The position numbers were made by a program, and so were the translations under genes. A DNA stretch of 64,000 bases from Paenibacillus sp. CC-CFT747 (GTDB taxonomy: Bacteria; Bacillota; Bacilli; Paenibacillales; NBRC-103111), in the NCBI GenBank assembly GCA_030323305.1, contig CP106741.1, positions 4,959,501-5,023,500 on the forward strand, read 5' to 3'. Position 1 is the stretch's first letter. The number at the start of each line of letters is the position of its first letter. This document shows positions 30,831 to 43,313 of this stretch, in pieces. A model generated the notes under the pieces. That model searched no databases and was not told where the DNA came from. It saw nothing but the letters and a program-made list of their open reading frames with translations.

Positions 30831-33800
30831 CTACTCGATAAAGTTTACCTTTTGCAGCAATCTCTTCAGCATCGTGGCGGCTTGGGCCCGGGTTGCGAAC
30901 TGCAGCGGCTCGAAACGTCCGCCGTCCATCCCGTTGATAATTCCCGCCTCCACCGAACCGGCGACGGCAGCCTGTGCCCAGGTGGAGATCGATTCGCGGT
31001 CGCCGAACGTCGCAAGCGAATGGCTGTTCCCCGGCCCATTTGATTCACCGGTAACAAGAGCAAGCGATCGGGCGATCATAACCGCCATCTGCTCCCGTGT
31101 AATCCGCGCCGTCGGTTCAAACCGATCTGCCTTCACTCCGTTAACGAGCCCGGCTTTCGCGGCTGCTTCGACGGCAGACGCGTACCAAGCCGTACCGCCG
31201 ACATCGGCAAAACCGTTGTAAGCGGCGTCATGCTCCATCGATAACCCCATTGCGCAGACGAGCAGCGAAGCGAATTCCGCCCGCGTAATGCTGGTGTCCG
31301 GCACGAACCGTTCTGACGTCACGCCGTTTACGATCAGCTTCGTTGCCAGCAGCTCGACATCTTGTTTCGCCCAGTGGCCGTTCAGATCGGCAAAATGGCG
31401 GTCTTCCGAATTTATGACGGCGTAAATGCTGTAATGCGGTACTTTCATGACGGCTTCCTTCTTGCCGTCCTCGCGCGAGGCCAAATGAGTCGGAACGTAA
31501 AACACGGTATTGGCGAGCGGATCATAGTGGACGGCTATTACATTGCCTGCTGCTTGACTGGCATCGTACACGATGGCACGCACCATATACTTGCCGCCGA
31601 GATCCCTCATCTCAACTGACTGGCCGCTCTCCGTCTCGACATTCACATGAAAGTCCACGGGGCTGCCTGCTAAACGGAACCGTTCGCTTGTGCCAAGCTT
31701 CTCCAACTTCGTTTGCATAGAATCACTTACCTGTTTCATAGTCGTAACGATCTTCAGAGTGGAAATGTCCACTCCGAGGCGTTTGGAAATGCCTTCCAGG
31801 TCTACATCACTCGCTTTCAACTGCAAACTGGAAACGTTCAGCTCGACTTCGATGTCGGTGCCTGGGAACGCACTCCCAATAGCTGCGACAGATGACCCGG
31901 AGAGCTGTACTTGCACAGACCGTTGAGTATCTGGCACTTTAATAGTAATGATTGCTTTAACAGAGTTCTTCAGCTGGATCGCAGCTTGGTCCAAAATAGG
32001 CTTAGGGAGATTCAGCTTCTGAATGCGCGTACCATCCGCCGCAGTTTCCGTAACCAAAGCTGACGAATCAACGTTGATGACTACGCCGATGGAAGGATCA
32101 ACCACGATCCCAAACGGTTCCGTTTCCTCAGCAGGCTCAGAACCGGAGCTGGGGGATTGGGATTGGTTTCTGTCGGCGTCGAATCAGTTATGGTGATGGC
32201 AAGCGTCCGCGCTTCTCCTTCGTTGAACGTGAATGCCAGGTTGACCGGGCCGGTAGGCTGTGCCTGCAAGTAGCTTTTCAGGATCGTGACGGTATCATCC
32301 GTTATCTTGTAATCCGTCCCGGCTACCAGAGGAGTCGCTCCGTTTGTAATGCTGGTCAGTGTATTGCCATTCCGCGTCAGCGCCGTTGATACATCCGCAT
32401 TTCCCGCAGAGGCCGCATACTTATCGAAGCTTGCGGTTGACGGATTAAGCATGCTGTTAATGTTGGCTATCTGAATGGTTTGTACCGATGCATTCCCCGC
32501 CAAATCTTTGGCATACACCGTATAAGTCCCGTTGTCAACGGCTTCGAAGCATGAAGCCGCCAGTATATCGTTGCCCGCGCTGACAAATGCTGCGGCGTCG
32601 TTATGGCCCGGAAGCCATTTCAAACCGGTAAGCGAGTTTCCGCTCCCGTACGTTTGGGTAGTCACGGTTAGCGTCACAGGACCGTTCGTAGGGGCGGTCA
32701 CCGACGGTGTGATCATTAGGGAAGGCGCCGCCGGCATACTTACCGTAAGATTGACCGCCTCCGAAGTGTGAGCCAAATAAATCGCGTCGCCCTTGTATTG
32801 GGCGGTAATCGAATGATGCCCGGTTGGCAAATCCGAAATAGTGAATTGAGCTGTTCCATCCGGGGCGACAGTCCCGCTTCCCAGCACAGCGGCGCCGTCC
32901 TTAAACTCCACCACTCCAGCCGGCGTGTCGAGGGCACCGACGATAGAAGTCGTAAGCGTGACGGGCTGAAGATACGTAGAGGAGGTTACGGATGCCGTTA
33001 GTGATGCTTGCGAGGGTAGGAATACCCTTTGCGGCACCTTCTGCATTCCGCCGCCAGACGTATTGCCGCCGAGCAACCCTTGGGTTCCCCATGACCACAA
33101 CCGGCCGTTCCCATCGAGTCCATAGGAAACATCATAACCGGCCCATACATCCGAGAATTGGACAGGGGTCCCGTTATCCGAAACTGGAACTTTGTGAGGG
33201 ACGTTCGTGTTGGCGGTGCTGTTGTCCCCTAACTGCCCTGTTCTATTGCTCCCCCACGTCCATAGATTCCCATTCTCGTCCAGCGCCAGCCCATGCTTCC
33301 TCCCCGCGGCGATTCGTTCAAAATGGACCGGACTCCCGTTATCGGAAACCGAGATTTTGACCGGTGCCCACACACCCTGACCACTTGTTCCCAGGGGTTG
33401 TCCGTCTCCGAGCTGTCCTTCGTACAATCCAGCATCTGGGCCCCATGTCCATAGATTTCCGTTCTTATCGATCGCCGTATTAAAGAAATAACCTGTTCCA
33501 TAAGTCGACCCCGCAGCGATCGATTGGAATGGGACGTCTACACCGCCTTCCTGGATGGCAAACATCGAAGGATTGATCACTTGAGACATAATAGTCCATA
33601 GATGGTTTTCGGAATCGATCGCGATCCCGTGCTCATCGTTCATTTCCAACGTTTCGAAGGTGACGGGGCTGCCTCCACTGCTAACCGGTTGTCGGGTCGG
33701 AATATAATAGCTGCCGGCTCCGTTTGTCCGGAACCCCCATACCCACAGGTCCCCATCCTGGTCCAAGGCCGCAGCGGAATAGCGCGAGATCGCAATCTTC

Positions 33801-34228
33801 TTAAATAAGATCGGCAAGCCCCCTTCCGTCACGCTGATTTTTGTCCAGATAGGTGCGGACGAAACGCCCTCTCCAAGTCCCAACTGGCCGTTCCCGTCCG
33901 ACCCGGCTGACCATAAATTTCCGTCTTGATCCAAAGCAAGAGCGGTGTTGAAGCTTGCTTTCCCTTCCTTGAACAGCACTTCCGTTCCGTTATCCGTAAC
34001 CGTAATTCGCCTTGGCGTAGAAGAGGAATTCAACGTTCCGTCGCCGAATTGACCGGAGGCATTAGAGCCCCAAGCCCAAAGATGACCAGCGGCATCAAGG
34101 GATAACGTCGTGTTCAGCTGTGAAGAAACGGTAGTGAACATCGGACTCGCCGCTTCGGCTTCGGCTGGCTGCAGCCGAGGACAGGCGATCGTTACAATTA
34201 AAATAATGGCCAATATCAACTTTCTCAC
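30831..34228 (-). CDS. Secreted RCC1-repeat protein with Ig-like, CBM_X2 and SLH domains (one frameshift)
   Basis: About 1,132 residues after repair. Signal peptide (~1-27); seven or so RCC1-type propeller blades (~30-410) with repeating LALDENGNLWTWGSN-like motifs; a Big_3-type Ig domain (~420-510); an Ig-like segment; a CBM_X2 domain (~600-690, LNPSTASFDKYA); a beta-rich region; and three SLH repeats at the C-terminus (ITRAEFASLL, ITREQMAVMIA, ATRAQAATMLK). It should sit on the cell wall and present a propeller for binding. One C is missing in the run near 32152 (PNPPSSGSEPAEETEPFG after repair). GTG start with AAAGGTG 7 nt upstream. Ligand unknown; RCC1 propellers are uncommon on bacterial surfaces. 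Confidence 0.82.
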
Positions 34229-34253
34229 TATTAATCACCTTTCAATAGGTATA

Positions 34254-34412
34254 ATGGTTAAAAGGGCAATAAGGGTGTCTGCGATTTTTGTTTTGGTAGG
34301 TTTGGTTGTTTATTCTGTAAAGCCCCCTTCAAACCCTAAGCAACCCGAACTTAAACTTTCTACTATTCGACAATTATGGTCAAATTCCCTTTTACCTTTT
34401 ACAAAGATTTGA
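34254..34412 (+). CDS. Possible small membrane protein
   Basis: A 52-residue frame starting MVKRAIRVSAIFVLVGLVVY: a short basic N-terminus, one hydrophobic segment (~8-22) and a polar tail. A terminator lies 59 nt downstream on the same strand. Against it: no convincing ribosome site and no recognised homology. Confidence 0.25.
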   Translation: MVKRAIRVSAIFVLVGLVVYSVKPPSNPKQPELKLSTIRQLWSNSLLPFTKI

Positions 34413-34470
34413 AATCCTGAATTTTAAAAGTATCTAATCCCTTTCCCACTGCAATATTATCTTGCAAAGT

Positions 34471-34508
34471 AAAAAACACATCACTTATGGTGATGTGTTT
34501 TAATTTTA
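34471..34508. terminator. AT-rich bidirectional terminator (copy 2 of a shared hairpin)
   Basis: Same arms as 20478-20507 (AAAACACATCA/TGATGTGTTTT), here with a 7-nt loop, T-rich tails on both strands and a shared TTTTAATTT flank. Confidence 0.7.
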
Positions 34509-34596
34509 TAGCTAGGGGTCCGGCCAACATTTTAACGAAAATATACGCTAAGCCCTCGGATGTGACTGACTTAGCGTCAACCTGTTGTTGTACACT

Positions 34597-34621
34597 AAAA
34601 GGCGCTTCGTAAAGAAGCGCC
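34597..34621 (-). terminator. Terminator after the Nudix gene
   Basis: Stem GGCGCTTC/GAAGCGCC with a 5-nt loop and TTTT on the minus strand, downstream of the Nudix stop at 34745. Confidence 0.6.
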
Positions 34622-34744
34622 GGGATGAAAATTTATTTACTGCCTCAACAGATCCCGTTCAGACTGAGATCATTGTATGTCATCCAAAGAGGTTCGTAAA
34701 CTTGGTAAGTACCATCATCTATAACGGCATACTGGCTGTGTCAT

Positions 34745-35246
34745 CTATGAAGGACTCCCATAGTTCTTACTTAGATACGGTTCAACCGCTTTCTCTGAAA
34801 AGTATTCCATAAAGAATTCATTGGTTGTTCTAGGGAATTGAAATGGCTCTATTAATCCTTCTGACTTATAAACGGTTTTCTTGATTTCAGTGATGGGTAA
34901 CCATTCGATCCCGACCTGTCCGACATCAGCTTGTACGCTCTTTAATTCATTACTGATTGAAATTTCACACTCGTAAATAAAATCAATCGAATGAACTTCC
35001 TTCATGATGAACGAGTACTCATGATGGTGAGATATGTATTCTCTTACGCAAACTAATTTACTACTTGAGATTTTAATGCCTAATTCCTCCCAGCATTCGC
35101 GTAGTAACGCCTGTTCCAATGTTTCGTCCGGTTCCTGAGCTCCACCAGGAAGTGCGTAGTAAATGCGCTATATCCTTCCTGTGTTTCTTTATTAAGAGAA
35201 GCTTGTCTTCCTTAGTAATCAAGGCCCTTACTGTATTTCGAATCAT
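34745..35246 (-). CDS. Nudix hydrolase (one frameshift)
   Basis: About 166 residues. The Nudix box is complete once the frame is repaired: GGAQEPDETLEQALLRECWE followed by ELGI, matching GX5EX7REUXEEXGU. N-terminus MIRNTVRALITKEDKLLLI. Start ATG 35246 with AGGAGG 7-8 nt upstream. Unlike most breaks here, this one needs removal of a base (extra A in the run at 35161-35163 on the plus strand) or loss of two. Family members cleave nucleoside diphosphate-linked compounds; substrate unknown. AT-rich compared with the glycan locus. Confidence 0.8.
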
Positions 35247-35282
35247 GGGGATCCTCCTCCTCCATCCAATCCTAGAAAAGCA

Positions 35283-36167
35283 TTAAACAACCCCATATGA
35301 CTTTAAAGTCTTTAACCGTTCCACCGTTAACCAGCCGCGCCAATCCGTTTCTCCTCCTGGACTAACCGGTAACCAGGTGATCGGCCAGCCTCCATCCTCT
35401 TGCTGTTGCTCTACGAGAGCTCGCAAATGAATCTCGATTTCATCATCCGAAAGGAAGGGATACACATAGCTATCACGGACCGGTGCCCAATCCAATATTT
35501 TGTGAACATAACCTTCCGCATGCGGATCTTTCTCAATCGTTCCAGGACGTTTCAACCATTCCTCAATCATGGGCCAATAGGCGTTGGCTTTCTCTTTATC
35601 ATGGACATGCTGCAAAAACGTAATCCATTGAATCCCGTCATGAAAGCCTTTGGGCTTGTCCTGTTCGAATACACGCCAAAGGTAAGTAACGTTTTTCAAA
35701 AACCACTCTTCCTTGAAAATGGTTGGTCTTACAACCTGTTTGCACAATAATCCGATGATTCTGCCGGTAGGGTTAATGGAAGGAAGGTGGTCTTGATCCG
35801 TACTCCACCATGGCGCGTGCGCAAAATCGCTCACATTTCGAAAAACTAGGGGTAGTCCTCCACCAGGCAAGGTTATATCCCGTAGATATCCAACGATGCC
35901 GTCAAGGATCCCTGGATCGAAACCGTCCATTTCGTCCATGATGAGAAGTGCCAATTCGGTTGGTACGGGCTGGCTGTATGGGCAGCGGATATCCGGTTCA
36001 AGAGCGTTTCCGAAGCCACCATCTTGATTTTGATAAGCACGCAGTGCATCGATGACCGCTTCTTTGGAACCCGCTTCAAAGAAATATTCATATCGTCTGC
36101 GATCCAAGAGCCGTCCATTCTTATAAAGATAGGACCTCGCGTGTTCCACTATTGAATGATTACCCAC
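35283..36167 (-). CDS. Alpha-toroid (terpenoid cyclase/prenyltransferase-fold) protein of unknown function
   Basis: A 294-residue protein with repeats of the alpha/alpha-toroid fold: AYQNQDGGFGNALEPD and QQQEDGGWPITWLP resemble the QW motifs of squalene cyclase-like proteins. No DxDD or metal-binding prenyltransferase motif is evident, so no enzyme activity is claimed. GTG start with AGGAGGG 8-9 nt upstream; an overlapping ATG is out of frame and stops quickly. It follows the WYL regulator gene by 18 nt after repair, so they form an operon. Confidence 0.65.
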   Translation of the reverse strand: MGNHSIVEHARSYLYKNGRLLDRRRYEYFFEAGSKEAVIDALRAYQNQDGGFGNALEPDIRCPYSQPVPTELALLIMDEMDGFDPGILDGIVGYLRDITLPGGGLPLVFRNVSDFAHAPWWSTDQDHLPSINPTGRIIGLLCKQVVRPTIFKEEWFLKNVTYLWRVFEQDKPKGFHDGIQWITFLQHVHDKEKANAYWPMIEEWLKRPGTIEKDPHAEGYVHKILDWAPVRDSYVYPFLSDDEIEIHLRALVEQQQEDGGWPITWLPVSPGGETDWRGWLTVERLKTLKSYGVV

Positions 36168-36185
36168 GGTACATTTCCCTCCTGT

Positions 36186-37132
36186 TTATTTTGGAGTTGA
36201 GTTATATCGATTACATAGTTGAACTGACCTTTCATAAATTTCTTTTCGTAAATGTTCCGGCTCTATTACTTCAGCATCTAATCCCAATGTAAAGAAAAAC
36301 GTTCGGCCCATTTCCACTCCGCGGACGGGCAATCGAAATCCAGCTCCCACGTCTCTTCGGCAACCTGTTTAACCTTTCCACCGATATGCAGGTCTTGTTC
36401 CGCCAACAGAGCTCCCCGATATGTTAATTTGGCGACTACCCGTGTGGAAGATTGGACTTCGCTTTTGGGTAGTTTCTCAAGCTCCTTACCTTGCTTTTCC
36501 CCATCAACCGGTTTTTCCAGGAGTTCGATTTTGTCAAAACGATCGACACGAAAAGTCCGTTGTTCGTTATGAGTACTCGAAAAAGCCTCGCAATACCAGA
36601 AGCCGTGCGCTGCGTAGATTCTGCTTGGCAATAGCGGAAGCCAACGATGATGGTTTTCCGATCGGTAAAGGACATGAATCCAGTGGTTTTCTGCGGTTAG
36701 TCCGATCAATGCGGATAAATGAGGTGACTTTACTTTCCGTTGGGGAACCTCGACTTCTACATACTCTAACATGGGCTCAATTTGCTCCAAGGTTTCTTTC
36801 GGCATAATGGCCTTTATTTTATCCGCTGCCGTCCATCTTGCCTGATTAAAAGGCGTATCGGCCATTCTGGTCAAACTGCGAAGAGCTATAAGAATACTTA
36901 AGGCCTCATGGGAATCCAAGTTCAAGGGAGCCAATTGGAATCCTTCCATTAGACGAAAGCCACCTCTAGGACCTGTCAAGGAATACAAAGGAATGCCCAT
37001 TTCGGAAAGGGACTGCATATCACGTAAGATCGTCCGCTTGGTAACCTCAAACTTGTTTGCCAGCGACTGAGCGGTTTCCGGTTTTTGCTGCAGTGCAACA
37101 AGGATTGCCATAAGTCTGTCCATCCGCTTCAA
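36186..37132 (-). CDS. WYL-domain transcriptional regulator (one frameshift)
   Basis: About 315 residues. N-terminal winged helix (MDRLMAILVALQQKPETAQS, VTKRTILRDMQSLSEMG), then a WYL domain (HWIHVLYRS, SRIYAAHGFWYCEAF). One T is missing in the five-T run near 36297; adding it restores the family C-terminus FTLGLDAEVIEPEHLRKEI to a stop at 36186. TTG start with GAGG 8 nt upstream. Such proteins usually sense small ligands or nucleic acid and often control neighbours; the toroid gene is directly downstream. Confidence 0.85.
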
Positions 37133-37244
37133 GGGGAACGCCTCGTTTTCGTAAGTAGTATATCACCCTATTGGTGACACCAAGACTGTCATCAATTATT
37201 ACAGACCCTTAAAAATATCGATCGGTCTCTATCATACAACAGGA

Positions 37245-37279
37245 AAATAAAAATAAGCTCACCTAATGGCAAGCTTATT
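37245..37279 (-). terminator. Terminator after the SnoaL-like gene
   Basis: Perfect 8-bp stem AATAAGCT/AGCTTATT (37252-37259 with 37272-37279) followed on the minus strand by a T-rich tail, 36 nt past the stop codon. Confidence 0.6.
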
Positions 37280-37314
37280 CTTTCAAAAATCGCCGAATGC
37301 AGCGGGCTTGCTTC

Positions 37315-37719
37315 TTAGGGATTCTCGTAGTTCTTCAGCGGCATCCCTACGTATTCCCGAAAGGAGCGGATCCGCCCCGCCTCGAACTGGAAGACGATGG
37401 CTAGCTCATTGTGAAAAGATCGCCCATTCAACGAACCTTCCGAGCGAAAGACCACTACCCCGTTATCCCCATTCTCCAGCGAGAGCAGCGGAGTCAGCTG
37501 CATTTGAAAAACGGATCGCTCGAACCGGACCAATTCCTCGAACCGTTCTTTGCCTTGCTGCTCGTGGTTCCATCCCTCCAGCGGGAGCGGAACGGAGAAA
37601 CGAAAATCTTCCGTAACCTTCTCAAGAAACTCTTCCGTATGCCCGGTTTCCAAAGCCAGCTTGAAAGCTTCAAACCCTGCGCTGGTTCGGGATGTGACGG
37701 AGCCTGTGGATTCTATCAT
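37315..37719 (-). CDS. SnoaL-like/NTF2-fold protein
   Basis: A 134-residue single-domain protein of the NTF2-like superfamily: helical start GFEAFKLALETGHTEEFLE, DFRFSVPLP, GKERFEELVRFE, and final strands HNELAIVFQFEAGRIRSFRE. Fold is clear; activity is not, since the family spans isomerases, hydratases and binding proteins. AAGGAGGAA precedes the ATG. It sits 45 nt downstream of a DinB-fold gene on the same strand, probably one transcript. Confidence 0.75.
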   Translation of the reverse strand: MIESTGSVTSRTSAGFEAFKLALETGHTEEFLEKVTEDFRFSVPLPLEGWNHEQQGKERFEELVRFERSVFQMQLTPLLSLENGDNGVVVFRSEGSLNGRSFHNELAIVFQFEAGRIRSFREYVGMPLKNYENP

Positions 37720-37764
37720 AAAGAATTCCTCCTTCGAACGGTTTAGGGTCCGCTTAAACGTTGG

Positions 37765-38232
37765 CTAGTTTGACAGAACCTTTAGCTGGCTCGATATCGT
37801 GCCAAGGTGAATGGCCTCGTGGATCAAGGCGAAGTTGAACAGCTCGCCGGCGGTGTGGAATTGGAACGGTCCCATGGCATATGGAGTGGAAAGCTTCCGG
37901 CTCAGCATTTCCGGTGTCAGCTCCGATAATCGGGACAGCTGGGCCGTCAACAAGTCGATCATCTCCTCCTTGGATGGAGGAGCCATCGTCCAGTCCGAGG
38001 GCTTGGTCCCGGAGTTGAACATCGCCGCATACGAGTCCGGTATGATTGACACGAAGCCGAAGCTAAGGGCGGAATACTCCTCCATCCAATAAATCATATG
38101 GCCGACATTCCAGCGGATGGTATTGTTAAACCCTGCAGGCTGAACGTCGAACCTCTCCTCCGGGATCCCCTGCACCTGCTGCAGCACTACGGGACGTACA
38201 ATCTTTGCCGTGTTGATGATCATTTCTGACAT
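37765..38232 (-). CDS. DinB-family four-helix protein
   Basis: A 155-residue DinB/YfiT-like protein. The candidate metal His residues are in NVGHMIYW and HEAIHLGTISSQL, spaced as in the family. Known relatives are metal-dependent thiol transferases, but most have no assigned reaction. AAAGGAGG lies 7-8 nt upstream of the ATG. First gene of a probable two-gene unit with the SnoaL-like protein, divergent from the LysR gene at 38429, which may regulate it. Confidence 0.8.
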   Translation of the reverse strand: MSEMIINTAKIVRPVVLQQVQGIPEERFDVQPAGFNNTIRWNVGHMIYWMEEYSALSFGFVSIIPDSYAAMFNSGTKPSDWTMAPPSKEEMIDLLTAQLSRLSELTPEMLSRKLSTPYAMGPFQFHTAGELFNFALIHEAIHLGTISSQLKVLSN

Positions 38233-38428
38233 GTTAACTCCTCCTTTGGTTTGGGAACCGCTTGATCTGTTTCCAGTATAGGTTTCCCGGGATCCTCCAT
38301 CAATGCAGTGGTCGTTACCGGAACGTTAAGTAAAAGTTAATGGTTATTCATTGACAGGATAAGGAAGAAGGAGTAACAATGATCCTATCACAGGCATTCC
38401 GCAATGCCAGCGAAAGCAGGTGCGAGGT

Positions 38429-39330
38429 ATGGAGTTAAAGCAACTCGAGTATTTTATGGCTATTTGCGAAGAGCTTCATTTTTCAAGAGCTGCAGAGAAA
38501 ATGGGAGTCAGCGCCCCCAACATCAGCCAGCAGATAAGGAAACTGGAAGAAGAATTAGGGGTTCTATTATTCGATCGTGTGGGAAAAACCATCGTCCTAA
38601 CCGAAGCCGGAGCGATTCTTCAAGAACATGGCGCTGCCGTGTTCGGACATCTGCAGCAGGCGAGCGATGCCATTGCGGACCTTAAGCAGATGCGGGGCGG
38701 GTCGCTGTCGATCGGTGTCTTGCCCGGTGATGCGGATCTCCTGTTTAATGCCTTGCTGTTGGATTTTCATCAGACCTATCCCACGATCTCACTGTCACTT
38801 CTGGAAACCATGAAAGTAACCGAACAAGTCCTGGACCGAAGCCTCGATGTCGGCGTAACCATTGGACCGGTGAACGATGAACGGCTCACGTCTATCCCCC
38901 TGTTTAACGAGGAATTTTCCTTAGCGGTAAGCAGGAGGGATCCCTAGCGGCGGAGAATTTCATTTCCTTGAATAGACTGCATGCCTTGAAAATGGTCATG
39001 TTTCCGCCGGAGCATCAATGCCGCAAGCTGATCGACCGCTTTTGCCAGGACAAAGGGTTTGCCGTGCAGCCGCATATGGTGACGACCACATTATCTTCCC
39101 TTCTCCAGATGGTTCAGAGCGGAGTGGGCGCCTGTGTTCTGCCTCGGCTTCTTCTGGAGAATCTTCAGAACCCGGACATCCAAGTCGTGCCCCTGAGGAA
39201 TCCTACGCCTTCACAGGACATTTGCCTGATCTACCGCAGCGACCGATATATCGGACACGCCATGCGTACGTTTATCAAGACTTTGAGAGCTTACATCGAG
39301 ACGGCTATTAAACAGTCGAAGTCTTCCTAG
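38429..39330 (+). CDS. LysR family transcriptional regulator (one frameshift)
   Basis: About 300 residues after repair. N-terminal helix-turn-helix MELKQLEYFMAICEELHFSR, SAPNISQQIRKLEEELG, LLFDRVGK; effector domain with LSIGVLPGDADLL. A missing C in the CCC at 38942-38944 ends the first part at SRRDP; adding it gives RDPLAAENFISLNRLHALK, the expected continuation. CynR/BenM-type layout. Divergent from the DinB-SnoaL pair. Ends 16 nt before the convergent rph stop. Confidence 0.85.
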
Positions 39331-39346
39331 TTAGAGGGCAAGCCTT

Positions 39347-41960
<2,614 letters not shown>

Positions 41961-42021
41961 TAAAGCATCTCCCCTAACCATGAATTTGTAGAAACCATTT
42001 GACAAGATTCCGCCGGCATGG

Positions 42022-42036
42022 TACACTGAAAGTGTA
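42022..42036. promoter_or_regulatory. Operator-like palindrome at the rph promoter
   Basis: Perfect dyad TACACT-TTC-AGTGTA (minus reading) directly downstream of the -10 box, where a repressor would block initiation. No regulator gene is adjacent. Confidence 0.45.
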
Positions 42037-42065
42037 AGATACATAAACTATGCTTTTTTGACCAA
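42036..42065 (-). promoter_or_regulatory. Candidate sigma-A promoter of rph
   Basis: TTGGTC (42060-42065) and TATCTT (42036-42041) on the minus strand are separated by 18 nt, about 75 nt upstream of the rph ATG. Apart from this and the hairpin at 42309-42341, I see no gene in 41961-42488. Confidence 0.45.
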
Positions 42066-42308
42066 AAAATACAGTCGTAGACCGATTATAGCACCGTAAT
42101 TCGTGATGTGCAATACCTAAAGAATCTGGGCACCTGTCCAGGTTCTTTTTTGATTTCTGATAGTGACCGATAAATAGAACGAACAGAATGAATGGCATCT
42201 TGCGCCCTTTTTACCTGCTATGATTTTAGGTCGGCTAATAAGCACTGTTCCGACACAGTTGGCGGTAACCGTCCGGAGGCCGTCATGGCTGATTAAAGAC
42301 CCAGTAGA

Positions 42309-42341
42309 TAAAAAACGCCGTCCCCTCACCAGGACAGCGTT
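42309..42341 (-). terminator. Orphan minus-strand terminator
   Basis: Stem 42314-42323 with 42332-42341 (one mismatch) followed on the minus strand by a T-run. No minus-strand gene ends here; it may block antisense transcription from the AraC region, or mark a lost gene. Confidence 0.5.
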
Positions 42342-42488
42342 GGCATAGCATATAATGTGGAATGTCTGTTTATATTTGGATGCCGTTCCTTCTCTTCTGT
42401 AAAGCTTTTATGATATTGTCATTCCCCCTCTTGAACGCTCCTCGGAAATGCGGCTACAATTAGACTATCTAACCGGTAAAGGATTCGG

Positions 42489-43313
42489 GTGACACAGATG
42501 AGTACCTCAACCTTGTGGAGTCAAACGCTTCATGTTGTTTCACATGCCTACTTCGAGCGCAAAGAAATGTTCGAAATGGACCGCGACTGCTACCCCGTAT
42601 GGGTGCTGTTTGCCGTAGAATCAGGCAAGTTCTATTACCGTATCGGTGAGGAACGGGGAGAAGCCGGCGCCGGAGACCTGGTCTTCTGTCCCCCTGGGGT
42701 TTCTTTCGAACGTGAAATGGTCTCTCCCCTGGCGCTTCATTACATTAACTTCGAAATGGACGAGGGCACTTCTAATTCGCATGAGCCGCTGCCGCCGTCT
42801 TTTCTCGCGAGAACGCTAGACAACAAGCGTCTCGTTTCCGACTTTGCCTATTTGCGAAGGCTTCACCTTTCGTCCGATCCGCGCAGCGTGATGCGCAAAC
42901 AGATGATTCTGAACGATGTCTGGCAGCTGGCTTGCGAGGTCTGGGAAGAAGAGCACCTGCGCGATGAGCTGCTGCTTCTGGTCGATTCCGAGGATGCCTT
43001 GATGAAACGCGCCGCGGAATGGATCTACCGCAACGCCTACACACCGTTCAGCATGAGAGCGCTCTCCGACTCTCTCGAGCTCAGCCCCGTCCAGTTTACG
43101 CGTCGGTTCCGGAAGTCCTTTCGCATTGCCCCTTCGGATTACGTTCGTTCCCTGCGCATGAGCAAGGTGGCCGAGCTGCTTCTCGACACCGATATGACGC
43201 TTGATCAGATCGCCACCTGCTGCGGGTATGAGAACGGGCTGTACCTCAGCCGGGTTTTCTCCAAGAACATGGGCGCCAGCCCTTCCAAGTACCGGGATCA
43301 GAACCGGCTTTAA
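42489..43313 (+). CDS. AraC family transcriptional regulator
   Basis: A 274-residue regulator. N-terminal cupin-like domain (VWVLFAVESGKFYYRIGEER, GDLVFCPPGVSFERE); C-terminal double helix-turn-helix (FSMRALSDSLELSPVQFTRRF and TLDQIATCCGYENGLYLSRV) ending GASPSKYRDQ. GTG 42489 has AAAGGA 5 nt upstream; ATG 42498 is an alternative. Convergent with, and overlapping by 4 nt, the phosphatase gene. Likely sugar-responsive and may control the nearby importer at 47044-50716 (inference). Confidence 0.87.
   Translation: MTQMSTSTLWSQTLHVVSHAYFERKEMFEMDRDCYPVWVLFAVESGKFYYRIGEERGEAGAGDLVFCPPGVSFEREMVSPLALHYINFEMDEGTSNSHEPLPPSFLARTLDNKRLVSDFAYLRRLHLSSDPRSVMRKQMILNDVWQLACEVWEEEHLRDELLLLVDSEDALMKRAAEWIYRNAYTPFSMRALSDSLELSPVQFTRRFRKSFRIAPSDYVRSLRMSKVAELLLDTDMTLDQIATCCGYENGLYLSRVFSKNMGASPSKYRDQNRL

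Larger units (their letters stand above)
34229..34744. other. Intergenic region with two hairpins and one doubtful small frame
   Basis: 516 bp between the RCC1 and Nudix genes. It holds two terminators (34471-34508 and 34597-34621) and a doubtful 52-residue frame. No RNA gene recognised. Confidence 0.5.

Noticed and set aside
42117-42329. Minus-strand 70-codon frame upstream of rph
   Set aside because: Composition not protein-like, no RBS, lies in the rph upstream region.
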